Shown: positions 52,157 to 63,791, counted from the stretch's first letter. The stretch: DNA of 64,000 bases from Candidatus Melainabacteria bacterium (GCA_023250155.1 JAHFBG010000002.1:372001-436000); one strand, 5' to 3'. Program-made: numbers and translations. The notes: a model not told the origin generated them from the letters alone.

Positions 52157-55100
52157 CCCACCAGAAGATGAGCTTGGAAAAATATTTGGTATCTCCTGCA
52201 GAGTACAATTACAAGCATTATGTTCTAAGATGTCATTTATTCCAAAAATATATCCTTTATTTTCTGCCCATAGAGTTGAGTAGTTTGGTATTGATGCAGG
52301 TATTTGTTCATTTCTTCTATATAGCTTGTCCAAGACTGGATCATATTCTAAAATCTGACTGATGGCTGGACTTAAGGCTGGGTTTGTAACTGTATAAATA
52401 ACTATTCTTTTACAAATAGGATTCCATGCTATACCCTTGTCTCTTCTTAAATCAACCATTGTTGATTTTTGTGTGACTGAATTATCAAGAGGATTAAACT
52501 CAATAATATTGTTTTGAGAAGTCATACCACCAATGACATAAATTTTATTTGTTAGTGGACACCAAACAGCACTTGATTCATCTCTTGGTGAGGGTAAAAT
52601 ATTTACTTGTGTGGTAGTCATGGCTAAAGGATCATATTTATAAATAGCATTTGTCCAATAAGGAAGAGAACTTCCGAAGGAACCACCAAAAGTATAAATA
52701 GATCTTGTTAGTGGACTATATGCTGCAGCAAATTGAACTAATGCCTGAGGAAGATTTGAATCTACTGTTATCATATCAGTGCTTGGATCATATGCAAGAA
52801 TTTGATTTGAGTAGGGACCATCTGTATTATAAGAAGTGCCACTACTCGTTCCATCACGCCCACCTAAGATATAAATTTTAGAAGTGTTTTGATCTTGATA
52901 TAAAACTGCTTTAGAAGAAGATCTTCCAGTAGGAAGAGTCGCTGATTTAGCTATAACAGAATTTGTGAGAGGATTATATTCTAATATTTGTTTCGATGTT
53001 TCATAACTACCACCTCCAAAGATATAAACTTTACGAGTGACGGGATCATAAGCTGTAGTACTACCTCCCCTTGGTGAATATGGGCTAAATGTAGATTTAG
53101 AAGTTATAGAATTTCCTGAGCATATGAATGTGCCTGATGAAGAGCTAGATGAAGGTTGAGGACAATTAAGAGTTCCACAATTAACTAAACAACTATTGTG
53201 ATATTGATATGTTGGATTTATATAACTACAACCTTGTTGAGCTGGGCATGATAGTGGATTACAAGTGCCACCTGAAGAGGGGAAAGAACAAGTAGTAGGA
53301 ACAGAATATATTGCTCTCTTTAAAGTAGGATCGATAACCCAAATTTTATTATTATATTCAAGAGCAGAATGATAAATTGCAGAGAAAGGTAGTAAGGTAG
53401 CACAAGCATTAGACCAGTTAATACCGTCAGAAGAGTAGAAAACCTTATCAGAGGATGATCCTGCTCCACCAATAACCCATATCTTATTGTTAAAGACTAC
53501 AGAAGCATGAAGTTTCATGGGTAGAGGTAGTGCATTGTTCCCTGCTTCAGTCCATGTTATACCATCAGATGAATAATAAACTTTTCTTGAATCTGTACCA
53601 TTTAGATAGCTATCAATACCGCCAATAATCCACATTTTATTATTGAATACTACTGAAGAGTGTTTTATCAGAGGTATTGGAAGTGAATCATTACCAGCTT
53701 CAGTCCATGTTATTCCATCAGATGAGTAGTAAACTTTTCTGGAATATATACTAGAATAGCCACCAATAACCCAAAGTTTATTGTTAAAGGATAATACAGT
53801 GAAATCTCTTAAGGCTACAGGAAATGAATTGTTTCCAGCTTCAGTCCATGTTATTCCATCATTAGAATAAAAAACTTTTTGTGCTGTATTTGGAATACCC
53901 TGACTTGGAACTATCCAAAGCTTATTATTAAAAACCACTAGTGGACCAAATGGAAGAACAGGTTGGTTTGAGAGATTTGTAATGTTCCAGTTTTCTCCCT
54001 CAACTCTAGTAAGTAGTTTTTGTGTAGAAACTCCTGTTGAATTAAATTCTCTTCCAAGAGTATAGATTTTATTATTAAAAAATACAGAGGATAGATTTGA
54101 ACCTTCATAAGTTAAATCACCAGCATGTTTCCAATAGATGCCATCTGTAGCAGTTCCACTACAATAACGATGTTCAACTACCTGATTTAAATATCCAGTA
54201 TGATCATAGCCACCAAAGATATAAGTTTTATTATTGATAGAATCCCAGGCAGCGATAGTACTAACTCTTCCAGAAGGAAGAGTTTCAGGACTTATAGTGA
54301 CTCTGTTAGAAACCACAGAAGCTGCTGGATCATATTCAAGAATTTGATTGAAATTTACAGTGTCATCACTGCCGCCATAGATATAAGCTTTGTTTGCAAC
54401 AGAATTCCAGATACTAGAGGTAAGGATTCTACTAGAAGGAAGAGTTTCTTCTCTTGTCTTAATCTCATGCATTAATGGATCGTATTCAAGGATTTGATTC
54501 GAGTTAATGCGAGTGCCATTTACTACATTACCCCCACCAAAAATATAAGCTTTGTTTACATTAGGATTCCATACAGCAGAAGCAAGATATTTTTTTATAG
54601 GAAGAGTTTCAGGTCTTACATAAGCCCTAATAGAAGTACTAAATGTTGGATCATATTCAACAATCTGATTCAAAGTTCCTGTATTATCTATCCCACCAAA
54701 AATATAAGCTTTATGATTAATAGGGTCCCAAACACTACAAGTAGAAGCTCTAGGTAAAGGAAGTGCACCTACTACACCAATCATATAAGTAACAGGATCA
54801 TATTCAAGTATGTCACCAAGATATCCCATGCTATCTGCTCCACCAAAAATATAAGCTGTTTTAGTATCAGGATTCCAAACTGCTGAGCTATTATCTCTGG
54901 GAGCAGGAAGTGCTCCTTTGGTGGTCGAATAAGGATAAGGGGAATTTAAATTATATTCAAGAATGGTTGAAATGAGTTGACCATTTGCTCGTCCACCAAA
55001 AACATAAACTTTATTTGTAGCAGGATCTAAGGCACTAGAAGCTCCAAATGGAAGTGTTTGAGTTTTGTCTTGGACTGAAATACCACATTGTGGTGCTCCA

Positions 55101-58100
55101 CTTGTGGAGGATGTTGAGTCTGGAGAATTGATTTTAATTGTAAAAGATTTATATACAGCTTGGCTCATTGAATCAGTCACTTTTGCACTTATCTTAAATG
55201 TTCCAGCTTGGCTTGGTGTACCACTTAATAGTCCATTTGGATTGAGTGATAATCCTACTGGGAGAGAACCCTCATACCATGACCAATTGTATTGTGGAGA
55301 ACCATATAAGGCTCCTAGTGTTTGACTGTAGAAATTATTTATATTTCCATCGGGTAAATCAGTAGGGCTTGTGATGACTAGTGGTAGTGTGCCGCTAGAG
55401 GATGAAGACAGTAAACTGGTCTCACAAGGAGAATATTCAATTATGTATCCAGTACCACTAGCATCAGTAGCCCCTCCAAAAATATATGCTTTATTTGTAG
55501 TCGTAGCCCAAATAGTAGATGGTGCAAAAGTAGTTCCTACTTGTGATTGTAGATCGAAAGGAAGAGATTCATCTTTTATAGAAACCTTAAATGCAGCTGG
55601 ATCATATTCTATTACTTTATTTATACTTGTACCCTCATCATTAAAATAAGAACCAAACAGGTAAGCTTTATTGTTAATAGGATTCCAGACAGCAAAATTA
55701 CCAATAGAGCGAGTATTAAGAACTTTTTCAGTTCTTTTATTTACCTTAGAAGTACTAGGAGTATATTCAAATATTTGACCACTATCACTAAAAATATAAG
55801 CTTTATTATTGGTTGAGTCCCAGACAGCACAAGAAATCTTAAATCTTAATCCAGTAAGGGTTTCAGGTTTTATAGTGAGTGTAGAAGTCGTAGGATCATA
55901 TTCAAATATTTGACCAATATCGTTAGAACTAATACTAAAGATATAAGCTTTATTTGTTATAGGATCCCAGACAGCAGCAGTCTGTCCAATATTAGATGGA
56001 AGAGTTTCTGTTTTTGTTGTGATTATAGATGTAGCTGGATCGTATTCCACTATTTTATTTGTATAAGCAGTATTAGTAACATTATTATATCCACCAAAGA
56101 AATAAATTTTATTTGTACTAGGATTTAAAGCAGCAGATGCACCATATGAAGGTAGTACTTCAGATTTAGTCACTATCATAGATGTAGATGGACTGTATTC
56201 ATATGTTTTAGAACTAAAGATATAAGCTTTACCATTGTTAGGATTCCAAGTAGAAATAGAGTATTCTGCTTTAGGAAGAGTTTCTGATCTGATTGAAATA
56301 CCACATTGAGATGATCCACTAGTAGATGATGTTGAATTATTAGAGTTGATTTTTATTGAAAAAGATTGCTGAACACTTTTATTTGTAGAGTCAGTTACTT
56401 TAATAGTAGGAGAGAAAGAACCAGCTTGACTTGGAGTACCACTTACTGTGCCATTTGTATTTAGTGATAATCCAAAAGGGAGAGAACCTGCAATCCATGA
56501 CCAGCTATATGGTGGACTTCCGTTCATTGCAAGCAATGAATAGCTATAAGAACTATTTAAAGTACCATCGGGTAAACTTGTACTACTTGTAATTGACAAT
56601 TCAGGAGGAGGAGGTGGTGGTGCAATTCCTACCACTGTAACCGCCTGACTACATACAGTACTATAATTTAAATAACAAAGTTTGATTTTAGTGTTTGCTT
56701 TAACCTGAAAGGCTTGAAAAGATATTGTTTTCTTTGTTGTAGTTGGTTGAATATAATTACCAATTCTATCATCATAAAGAATTTCATCTAAATCAGATTT
56801 AATGATAGTATCAAAGGAATTATTTTTTAAATATTCAATGGTTAAAGTATTGTTGTTTATACTTGCACTATTTAGTGTAGGTGCTGGTTCTAAATCAGAA
56901 CACTTACCTAGAGTACAACTTTTACATGGGATTTCTTCTCTGTTAGCTCTAAGATAATATTCCTGTGAAAGAGATGCATTTGGAAGACAATAATACTCAT
57001 CTAATTTACAGTTTTGACATGACTCTACGGGATTATTATTTAGCATACAAGCATCGGTGTATGTCTCAGCAATTCCAGGAAAGCTAACTGTTCCTTTTAT
57101 TCCATAATTCATACCACCATCGGTGTCTGCACAAGGACTTGCTAAACTTCCTGCTACTACGATGGGTGATAAAGAGTCTGTTTTTCCAACTAATGTATAT
57201 GGATTTTCTCTTCCTGTCGTTATAACAGTACAATTGTTTCCAGTATTATTACAGTGATAAAGATCAAGATTATTTAAAGTTCTACCTTGGAGATAGATAG
57301 GATCAATATCTGCCTTAATGGTATAAGGTCCGTTTAATCCATTTGTATCAGATACATTAAATGATTGGAGTACTTGTTTTGAAGAGTCACCCAAGCTTAC
57401 ATTTCCACTGAATGATTCTATTTTTAATGCTGCGTTTTCATTTAGAGAAGAAGCTAAGATTTTATTGTTATTTAGTTTTGTAGATGAAGAGGAGACACAG
57501 CTTACGCAAGCTCCCATAGCTACTGTGTTAGAACTACCATAATATGAAAGCATGCCAAGAGGGGGTGTAAGCATATCAAGAGAATATGCATACTTGCATT
57601 TGCTTATGCCATCTATGATTTTGCAATCATTTGTCCAATACCAATCATCTTTTAAATCTTCTAGGTGATAAAGTTCTTCTTCGCTTGGTAGTCTTGAATT
57701 GTTGTTTCTACATGCAGCTTCAGCTTGTGTCCATGTAGTATAGCTAGTAAATATTCCTGGACCACTAACGATTTTGCATTTTCCAAAAAGTGCAGAATCA
57801 GTATATGTTAAACAAGCTCCATCTTTGCATGATGAACATTGAATTGTAGTTCCACCATTTAGCTTATCTCCTAAATATGCTTCACATAGGTTCTCAAATA
57901 AGAAACAGTTTTGTCCTGAACATTCTGAAACATAGCTTGGATTTGTCAGGTGATTTATAAGACAGCTGTCATCATGAGTACTATGACCAAATTCAGCATC
58001 TAGAGTTATAGAACCTTTTTCTCCATAGTTCTTTCCATAGTCAGAATCAGTACAAGAAATTGTGGTGCATCGTAATTTCACTGCATCAATTCCAGAGAAT

Positions 58101-61100
58101 CCAGTATTTTTTACAGTAATTTCTACTTGACTAACAGGACGTGAGGTCTTTAGAAATCTAAAAATTAAATTGCCATTAGTATCTCTTGTTGTAATATTGA
58201 TTTCACTAATAGTCTCCCCTATTTGATTTCCACTAGCATCTTTTAAAACTATTGATTTAATATTGTTTGGAGAATATATTTCCTTTATAAAGAGAGAATC
58301 TGTTAAGGTTGGCATTGAAAATGTTACAGAGAGTTTTGTTTCTTGTCCTATCTGAGGTATCCACGCTTTATTTTCAGGGCAAAGATATGAAGAGCAATCT
58401 GGTGCACCTACTACATTTGAAGCTGGAGAAGATGTGCTATATGAACTCGTTGCTGTAGCACTAGCTGCCCACTGTTCATCAATACAAATGTGAGAACCAT
58501 TAGGAGGTGATGGTGGATATATAGGAGTTCCTGTTATATCTACAAGAGAGCTACAGATATTTGGATAATCTTTATAACAAATTTTAACTTGTGTATTAGG
58601 TCTAATATTAGGATTGAACCCAGGAGTTATTGCACTTAGACCAATTCCAGTACTTATAGGAGGAGGAGAAAAAGCATCATTAGTAGAGGATTTTACAGAG
58701 AAGTCATAGGATACATTATTGTGTTCTAAATATAAGACTTCAGGTGATGTGGTAGGAAAATAAATCCTGGTTAAATTAGGAGGTGAAAGAGATATACCTG
58801 ATGAACTAGAAGCTACTGATATACAACTATTATTTTGGCAAGATTGTCCACTTGAACAGTGAATATTTGTACAACAATTTCCAGTTACACATAAACCATT
58901 ACATAAGATTTGTCCCATTAGACATGTGCAATTATTATTTTGACAGACTTGTCCATTTGAACAATAATCATTTGAACAGCAATTTCCATTCACACATGCA
59001 CCGCTGCATAAAAGCTGACCACCTAGACATGCGCAGGTATTGTTTTGACAGGCTTGTCCATTTGGACACTCTATACTTGTACAACAATTTCCAGTCTTAC
59101 ATGAGCCATTGCAAGAGATTTGTCCAGTAGGGCATTGAGGTGTACCAGATGAACCACAAAGACAATATGCAAACTTAGTGTGACTTATGTCATTAGGATC
59201 AGCTGAACCAGTAATAGTTTTTGTAGCTGATGCAAATTTGCAAGTATTATTAGAGCACTCACTTGTCCAATAATTCCAGGGTAGATCTGGTGCCATTATA
59301 GGAAACTCACTAAGTGCAGGTAGCCTACCACCATTTAGTTTACAGAAAACATTTGCATCATTCCACGTGAATCGTTGTTGTGTTGGTTGAGAAGAAAAAG
59401 GACAACCTGAAGAAATACCAGGAAAGCCTGTACGCTTTCCTGAAACAGTAACTAAACTACTGCAGACATCAGAATAATCTTTATAGCAAAGCTTTACTTT
59501 GTCTCCTTCTTTCAGATTAGCTGGAATAAGTGTTTCATAAAATGGAATATAGTTAGCACCTGTTGTTGGAGATGAGAGTATACCACCAGAAAGGATCTCT
59601 TCATTTGAAGGTGATTGTAAAATTACACTCAAAGGTTTATTTCTAAAGAAGTCTATATAGAGAAAACCTCCTGAAAAAGTTACGTCACCTAATACTGGAG
59701 GTAGTATTTTAGATGTGCTCCCATCCCTTATACAAAGCACTGGGTTTGTACCTATGCTTGAAGAACCTTGAGCATTTCTAGTAGGATTATAAGTAGTATG
59801 ATAAGTTAGAGAACCAGAACTTGTAGCTATTGCATCTGTAGATGACCAGAAAGATTGATTGATATTAAAATTTAAATGTTTACCATTAAAATCTAAATCA
59901 CCTGTAATAGGTACAATAGTCATAAATTCATTAATAGATGGTATTCTCCAGTCATCAAAACCATTAACTATCAGTCTTTGACAATAATCTACAGCATGAG
60001 GATAACTCAAAGGAGTAGTTGAAGCATTTCCCCAAACAAGAGAAGTTATAAGATCTTTACAGCCACCCTCTTCAGTATTAAATGCTGAATCGTTTATTTT
60101 ACAAGCCAGCGAGCTAGCTGTAATGCCAGAAGAAGAACCTAATATATAACCATAAGGATTTAATTCAAGAACCGGGCTTATAGTATGGTTTGGATCTTTT
60201 GCATCAAAACCAGTAGAGAAAATATAAGCTTTATTTTTATTTGTATCCCATACACTGGTACTAGATGTAATAAACAAACTGCTTGATACAGAACCTACAT
60301 GTACAAGGGTTTCAAGAACAGGATCAAATTCAAAAACAAAAATATCGGTAGCAGAAGTACCAGCATTAGCACCTGTATTATAATAACCATAGACATAGAT
60401 TTTTTTCTTTACTGAGTTCCATGAGATATAAACAGGATAGATTTTCATAGGAAAAGTAGCAACTTTTTGTACTGATTTTGAAGACAAATTAAATTCATAA
60501 ATATTGCTAATATCAGCACTATAAGCTCTGTTGTTAATGGGGTTCCAAATGATTGGATTTCCTAATCCACTAAGACCAGAAACTATTTTTGTAACAGATG
60601 GTATTGCAGGATTAAATTCTAGAATCTCAGAGCTACTATAGCCACCAAAAAGATAAGCTACATTTCTCTTAGTATCCCAAACACTAGTGTACTCTGGAGT
60701 AACAATCACTGTTCTTGTACCCGAAACCCTTGTACCCATAGCTTTCATACGGTCGACTAGTTTTCCTGCATCATCTACTTCCTCAAAATGAGGACCAGAC
60801 AGGATATATTCAGGGAGATTTGCAATTGTACGAATAGTATTATTAGTAGGATCAAATTCACTGATTTCTCTAGAAGTATTTGAATACTGTGTAATAACAA
60901 AACCATTTGCATATGTTTCTGGTGCTTGCACAATGCCAGTCTCAGATTTTTTTCCACCAAAGATATATGCTTTATTATTCTTTGGATCCCATACAGCTGA
61001 AGTTCTGTACTTTGGTGATGGAAGGTTAGAAACTACCTTAGTATTTTCTGATACTGGATCGTATTCAAGTATTGCACTTGTGGGGGAATAATCTAGAGGA

Positions 61101-63505
61101 TTTTTTCCACCAATAATATATGCTTTATTATCTCTTGAATTCCAAATTGTTGAAGAATCCTCTCTTGATGGTATTTCTTTTTTCTTTATTAGAGAAGGTA
61201 TGGAATTAGAACTGTATGGTGGTGTAGCAGTTATCCATTCTGATTTCTTTTCCCAGGTAAGATTTAATGTTCCTGAAAAAGAAATATCTGGACCATCTAT
61301 ATAGTAATAAGTTATTGGAGCTTGATTTTGTCGCTCTGGTTCTAGTAAAAATAATTTTCTATATACTGAATAGTTTGGACCAGTATCAAATTTCAATATT
61401 TCTATTTGTGCATTTTGATTGGTTATTTCTATGTATGTGTTTTGACTGGTTTTTTGAGTGGTTTGATTAGGGAGGAAAATATTAGCTAAGTATTCTTCTG
61501 AAGAAGTGGTGGTTCCAGTAAGCCTAGGATTTGAAGCTATGTATTCTTGATATTCTTCTTGAGAAAAAGTTTTTAAAGCAAATCTAGTCCTGCTCAATTC
61601 TGTGATTTTCAGAGGTATGATAGTGCCCGTAGGAGTACGGATAGAAGCGCTTTTTGGAACATCTCTTTGTATAGAAGAATCTGAAGATGATTTAGGACCA
61701 CAAGTAGAACTATTAGTAAGAAGAGTGACTATATAAGAACCAGTAGAGTCTTTCGTAACAATGTCACTCTTTCCATCTTCATTAAAATCATTTGTTGCAA
61801 TAAGAGATGTCGCTGAATTAAAAGTACCAAAAGTTGATGGATCTTTAAATGTACCATCTCCATTTCCTGGAAATATTACAATATGGCTTCCACCACCAGT
61901 AGTAGCAATATCAATCAATCCATCTCCATCAAAGTCACTAGCTACAATATTTTCACCATAATAAGGATTTGTAGCAGGAACACCTTTTGAAACATTAAAG
62001 GTAGAGTTACCTTTTCCAAGTAGTATTGTAATAAAATTAGTCTTCATCTGATTAGTATAAGCATCAGTTGAACTAATAGCAATGTCTCGTATTCCATCAT
62101 TATTAAAGTCACTTGTTGTAACTGTATTTATAGTAGGGAGACCAAAAGGGAAATAGGTGTTAATGTCGCTTTCAATAGGCTTGCATTGTACATTTTCATT
62201 TCCTGAACATATTACTAAATTATTGGCATATCCAATCGTAACAAGATCATTTATTCCATCATTGTTTATATCACCTATATTGCTAGCTTTTGTGCTAGAA
62301 ACATTGTAATGATTGTCATAATTAGTAATTTTAGTTGCAGTAAATGAAAGAGAGCACATAACAATAAAACCACCACTGGATGATGAGCTTGAAGACATGG
62401 TGCTTCCTGATGAAGAACTGCTAGAAGATGAGCTTGATGAAATCATTCCTGCTAATACTATTGGTGATAAAGAATTTGTTACACCTGTGATGGTATATGG
62501 GTTTTGTCTTGTTGTTGTTATCACAGTACAATTATTTCCAGCATAGCTACAATGATATAAATCAAAATTGTCTAGTGTTTTATTTTGAAGATATGAAGGA
62601 TTAATATCTACTCTTACTGTATAAGGTCCATTTGCTCCATTTATATCAGTTACATCAAATGATTGAAATATTGATCTTGTAGAATCACTCCAGCTTATAT
62701 TTCCATTAAATGATCCTACAGTCAGCATTGCATTTGAATTTGTGGAAGATGCATAGATCGTGTTGTTGTTTATAGTTGTTGAAACTATACCTAAACCACT
62801 TGATGAGGGACATGGATTTCCACTTATATAGGTGTTTCCATATTGATCCATACAAAAATAATCAGTACTCATCATTCCACTGCTAGAAGAAGAACTACTT
62901 GATCCCAAACAAAATCCACTTCTAATTCTTCCAAGAGTTCCATTTAAACAAAGAGGTTCTGAGATATTATTTGCAGATGAACATAATTTCATGTCACTTG
63001 CATCATCACACTTAAATGTTCCATTTAGACAGGCTGCTCTGCCATCAGTACAAAGAGGGATTTCGCTAGGATTTATATTTCCGCATCTTGCAATTCCTAT
63101 TTTTCCTAAAGCAGAATTGATACAAATAGGTTCTGAGTCGTTGTTGTTTTGAGTACAGAGTTTTGTAGAATTAGCTTCACAAGATGAAAAAAGATTTGAA
63201 TTAGTACATTTAGCCATACCATCCTCACAAATTGCTCTATTGGGGGAAGTTACAGAAAAAGAAAAATTTTGAAAGGACATAGTAGAAGCAGAAAGCTCAT
63301 GAGATTTAGATTTGCGACGCTTGTTAGAACGGGTTTTAAGATCTTTTACGATAGAATCTTCATCATCTACTTGAGCCATAGCCTTACCAGGGGCTTTAAA
63401 AAGATTTCTGTAATTAATGTCAAATATTACAAGTGTTGGTAAGTTAAAAACTAAGACCATTATTAGGCTAATGAGAGGGCGTATGGTTTTTAGTTTATTT
63501 TTCAT
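52154..63505 (-). CDS. Giant secreted mosaic protein (about 3780 aa) with five kelch/BNR propellers
   Basis: Start ATG at 63505 (MKNKLKTIRPLISLIMVLVF), as in the paralogs; an upstream ATG at 63526 exists only because a palindromic element supplies it. After the signal peptide and the 12-Cys domain come: a sandwich domain (DSTRSIFQSFDVTDINGANG), four FG-GAP blades (an incomplete set), six kelch blades, a DUF1566-like domain (VDYCQRLIVNGFDDWRIPSI), Ig-like and RLP-type lectin-like segments, Cys-rich units, a discoidin-like domain, DSDGG modules, two He_PIG domains each followed by six kelch blades, six BNR-like blades (YYSSDGITWTEAGN) and six more kelch blades. It ends right after a linker (SSSSGG). 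The longest gene here and sole member of its unit, behind leader copy D. Confidence 0.85.
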   Translation of the reverse strand: MKNKLKTIRPLISLIMVLVFNLPTLVIFDINYRNLFKAPGKAMAQVDDEDSIVKDLKTRSNKRRKSKSHELSASTMSFQNFSFSVTSPNRAICEDGMAKCTNSNLFSSCEANSTKLCTQNNNDSEPICINSALGKIGIARCGNINPSEIPLCTDGRAACLNGTFKCDDASDMKLCSSANNISEPLCLNGTLGRIRSGFCLGSSSSSSSSGMMSTDYFCMDQYGNTYISGNPCPSSSGLGIVSTTINNNTIYASSTNSNAMLTVGSFNGNISWSDSTRSIFQSFDVTDINGANGPYTVRVDINPSYLQNKTLDNFDLYHCSYAGNNCTVITTTRQNPYTITGVTNSLSPIVLAGMISSSSSSSSSSSGSTMSSSSSSSGGFIVMCSLSFTATKITNYDNHYNVSSTKASNIGDINNDGINDLVTIGYANNLVICSGNENVQCKPIESDINTYFPFGLPTINTVTTSDFNNDGIRDIAISSTDAYTNQMKTNFITILLGKGNSTFNVSKGVPATNPYYGENIVASDFDGDGLIDIATTGGGSHIVIFPGNGDGTFKDPSTFGTFNSATSLIATNDFNEDGKSDIVTKDSTGSYIVTLLTNSSTCGPKSSSDSSIQRDVPKSASIRTPTGTIIPLKITELSRTRFALKTFSQEEYQEYIASNPRLTGTTTSSEEYLANIFLPNQTTQKTSQNTYIEITNQNAQIEILKFDTGPNYSVYRKLFLLEPERQNQAPITYYYIDGPDISFSGTLNLTWEKKSEWITATPPYSSNSIPSLIKKKEIPSREDSSTIWNSRDNKAYIIGGKNPLDYSPTSAILEYDPVSENTKVVSNLPSPKYRTSAVWDPKNNKAYIFGGKKSETGIVQAPETYANGFVITQYSNTSREISEFDPTNNTIRTIANLPEYILSGPHFEEVDDAGKLVDRMKAMGTRVSGTRTVIVTPEYTSVWDTKRNVAYLFGGYSSSEILEFNPAIPSVTKIVSGLSGLGNPIIWNPINNRAYSADISNIYEFNLSSKSVQKVATFPMKIYPVYISWNSVKKKIYVYGYYNTGANAGTSATDIFVFEFDPVLETLVHVGSVSSSLFITSSTSVWDTNKNKAYIFSTGFDAKDPNHTISPVLELNPYGYILGSSSGITASSLACKINDSAFNTEEGGCKDLITSLVWGNASTTPLSYPHAVDYCQRLIVNGFDDWRIPSINEFMTIVPITGDLDFNGKHLNFNINQSFWSSTDAIATSSGSLTYHTTYNPTRNAQGSSSIGTNPVLCIRDGSTSKILPPVLGDVTFSGGFLYIDFFRNKPLSVILQSPSNEEILSGGILSSPTTGANYIPFYETLIPANLKEGDKVKLCYKDYSDVCSSLVTVSGKRTGFPGISSGCPFSSQPTQQRFTWNDANVFCKLNGGRLPALSEFPIMAPDLPWNYWTSECSNNTCKFASATKTITGSADPNDISHTKFAYCLCGSSGTPQCPTGQISCNGSCKTGNCCTSIECPNGQACQNNTCACLGGQLLCSGACVNGNCCSNDYCSNGQVCQNNNCTCLMGQILCNGLCVTGNCCTNIHCSSGQSCQNNSCISVASSSSGISLSPPNLTRIYFPTTSPEVLYLEHNNVSYDFSVKSSTNDAFSPPPISTGIGLSAITPGFNPNIRPNTQVKICYKDYPNICSSLVDITGTPIYPPSPPNGSHICIDEQWAASATATSSYSTSSPASNVVGAPDCSSYLCPENKAWIPQIGQETKLSVTFSMPTLTDSLFIKEIYSPNNIKSIVLKDASGNQIGETISEINITTRDTNGNLIFRFLKTSRPVSQVEITVKNTGFSGIDAVKLRCTTISCTDSDYGKNYGEKGSITLDAEFGHSTHDDSCLINHLTNPSYVSECSGQNCFLFENLCEAYLGDKLNGGTTIQCSSCKDGACLTYTDSALFGKCKIVSGPGIFTSYTTWTQAEAACRNNNSRLPSEEELYHLEDLKDDWYWTNDCKIIDGISKCKYAYSLDMLTPPLGMLSYYGSSNTVAMGACVSCVSSSSTKLNNNKILASSLNENAALKIESFSGNVSLGDSSKQVLQSFNVSDTNGLNGPYTIKADIDPIYLQGRTLNNLDLYHCNNTGNNCTVITTGRENPYTLVGKTDSLSPIVVAGSLASPCADTDGGMNYGIKGTVSFPGIAETYTDACMLNNNPVESCQNCKLDEYYCLPNASLSQEYYLRANREEIPCKSCTLGKCSDLEPAPTLNSASINNNTLTIEYLKNNSFDTIIKSDLDEILYDDRIGNYIQPTTTKKTISFQAFQVKANTKIKLCYLNYSTVCSQAVTVVGIAPPPPPPELSITSSTSLPDGTLNSSYSYSLLAMNGSPPYSWSWIAGSLPFGLSLNTNGTVSGTPSQAGSFSPTIKVTDSTNKSVQQSFSIKINSNNSTSSTSGSSQCGISIRSETLPKAEYSISTWNPNNGKAYIFSSKTYEYSPSTSMIVTKSEVLPSYGASAALNPSTNKIYFFGGYNNVTNTAYTNKIVEYDPATSIITTKTETLPSNIGQTAAVWDPITNKAYIFSISSNDIGQIFEYDPTTSTLTIKPETLTGLRFKISCAVWDSTNNKAYIFSDSGQIFEYTPSTSKVNKRTEKVLNTRSIGNFAVWNPINNKAYLFGSYFNDEGTSINKVIEYDPAAFKVSIKDESLPFDLQSQVGTTFAPSTIWATTTNKAYIFGGATDASGTGYIIEYSPCETSLLSSSSSGTLPLVITSPTDLPDGNINNFYSQTLGALYGSPQYNWSWYEGSLPVGLSLNPNGLLSGTPSQAGTFKISAKVTDSMSQAVYKSFTIKINSPDSTSSTSGAPQCGISVQDKTQTLPFGASSALDPATNKVYVFGGRANGQLISTILEYNLNSPYPYSTTKGALPAPRDNSSAVWNPDTKTAYIFGGADSMGYLGDILEYDPVTYMIGVVGALPLPRASTCSVWDPINHKAYIFGGIDNTGTLNQIVEYDPTFSTSIRAYVRPETLPIKKYLASAVWNPNVNKAYIFGGGNVVNGTRINSNQILEYDPLMHEIKTREETLPSSRILTSSIWNSVANKAYIYGGSDDTVNFNQILEYDPAASVVSNRVTISPETLPSGRVSTIAAWDSINNKTYIFGGYDHTGYLNQVVEHRYCSGTATDGIYWKHAGDLTYEGSNLSSVFFNNKIYTLGREFNSTGVSTQKLLTRVEGENWNITNLSNQPVLPFGPLVVFNNKLWIVPSQGIPNTAQKVFYSNDGITWTEAGNNSFPVALRDFTVLSFNNKLWVIGGYSSIYSRKVYYSSDGITWTEAGNDSLPIPLIKHSSVVFNNKMWIIGGIDSYLNGTDSRKVYYSSDGITWTEAGNNALPLPMKLHASVVFNNKIWVIGGAGSSSDKVFYSSDGINWSNACATLLPFSAIYHSALEYNNKIWVIDPTLKRAIYSVPTTCSFPSSGGTCNPLSCPAQQGCSYINPTYQYHNSCLVNCGTLNCPQPSSSSSSGTFICSGNSITSKSTFSPYSPRGGSTTAYDPVTRKVYIFGGGSYETSKQILEYNPLTNSVIAKSATLPTGRSSSKAVLYQDQNTSKIYILGGRDGTSSGTSYNTDGPYSNQILAYDPSTDMITVDSNLPQALVQFAAAYSPLTRSIYTFGGSFGSSLPYWTNAIYKYDPLAMTTTQVNILPSPRDESSAVWCPLTNKIYVIGGMTSQNNIIEFNPLDNSVTQKSTMVDLRRDKGIAWNPICKRIVIYTVTNPALSPAISQILEYDPVLDKLYRRNEQIPASIPNYSTLWAENKGYIFGINDILEHNACNCTLQEIPNIFPSSSSGG

Positions 63506-63511
63506 TGTTTC

Positions 63512-63544
63512 GGAGAGACGTTGCATGCAACGTCTTTACGAGGA
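63512..63544. repeat. Palindromic element, leader copy
   Basis: GGAGAGACGTTGCATGCAAC and following, ending TTTACGAGGA, lies 6 bp upstream of the chosen start codon of the giant gene. The GTTGCATGCAAC core is a perfect palindrome. It would place a hairpin over the translation start region. Confidence 0.85.
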
Positions 63545-63551
63545 TCGTAGA

Positions 63552-63775
63552 ACCGGCCAAAAGAAACCAAAACAAATGTGATTTGATTTTTTCATTTGAG
63601 TTGATTGTTTTTAGTTGTTAGCAAATCCAAAATGTTACTTTTAGATAATGCTATCCCTAATATGCCCATGAAACAGAGAATTAGTTAAATGTTAATTAAA
63701 AAGGCATGTGATAGAGAGGTTAAGTTTATTTAATGTAGTTTTTTGTGATTTTTGTAATGTTTTGGTTAAGATAGA
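63552..63775 (-). promoter_or_regulatory. Conserved leader, copy D
   Basis: Invariant core at 63643-63669; nearly the same as copy C over about 200 bp. It fills the gap between the giant gene and the partial gene at the window end. Confidence 0.75.
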
Positions 63776-63791
63776 ATTTTACTTATAGTAG

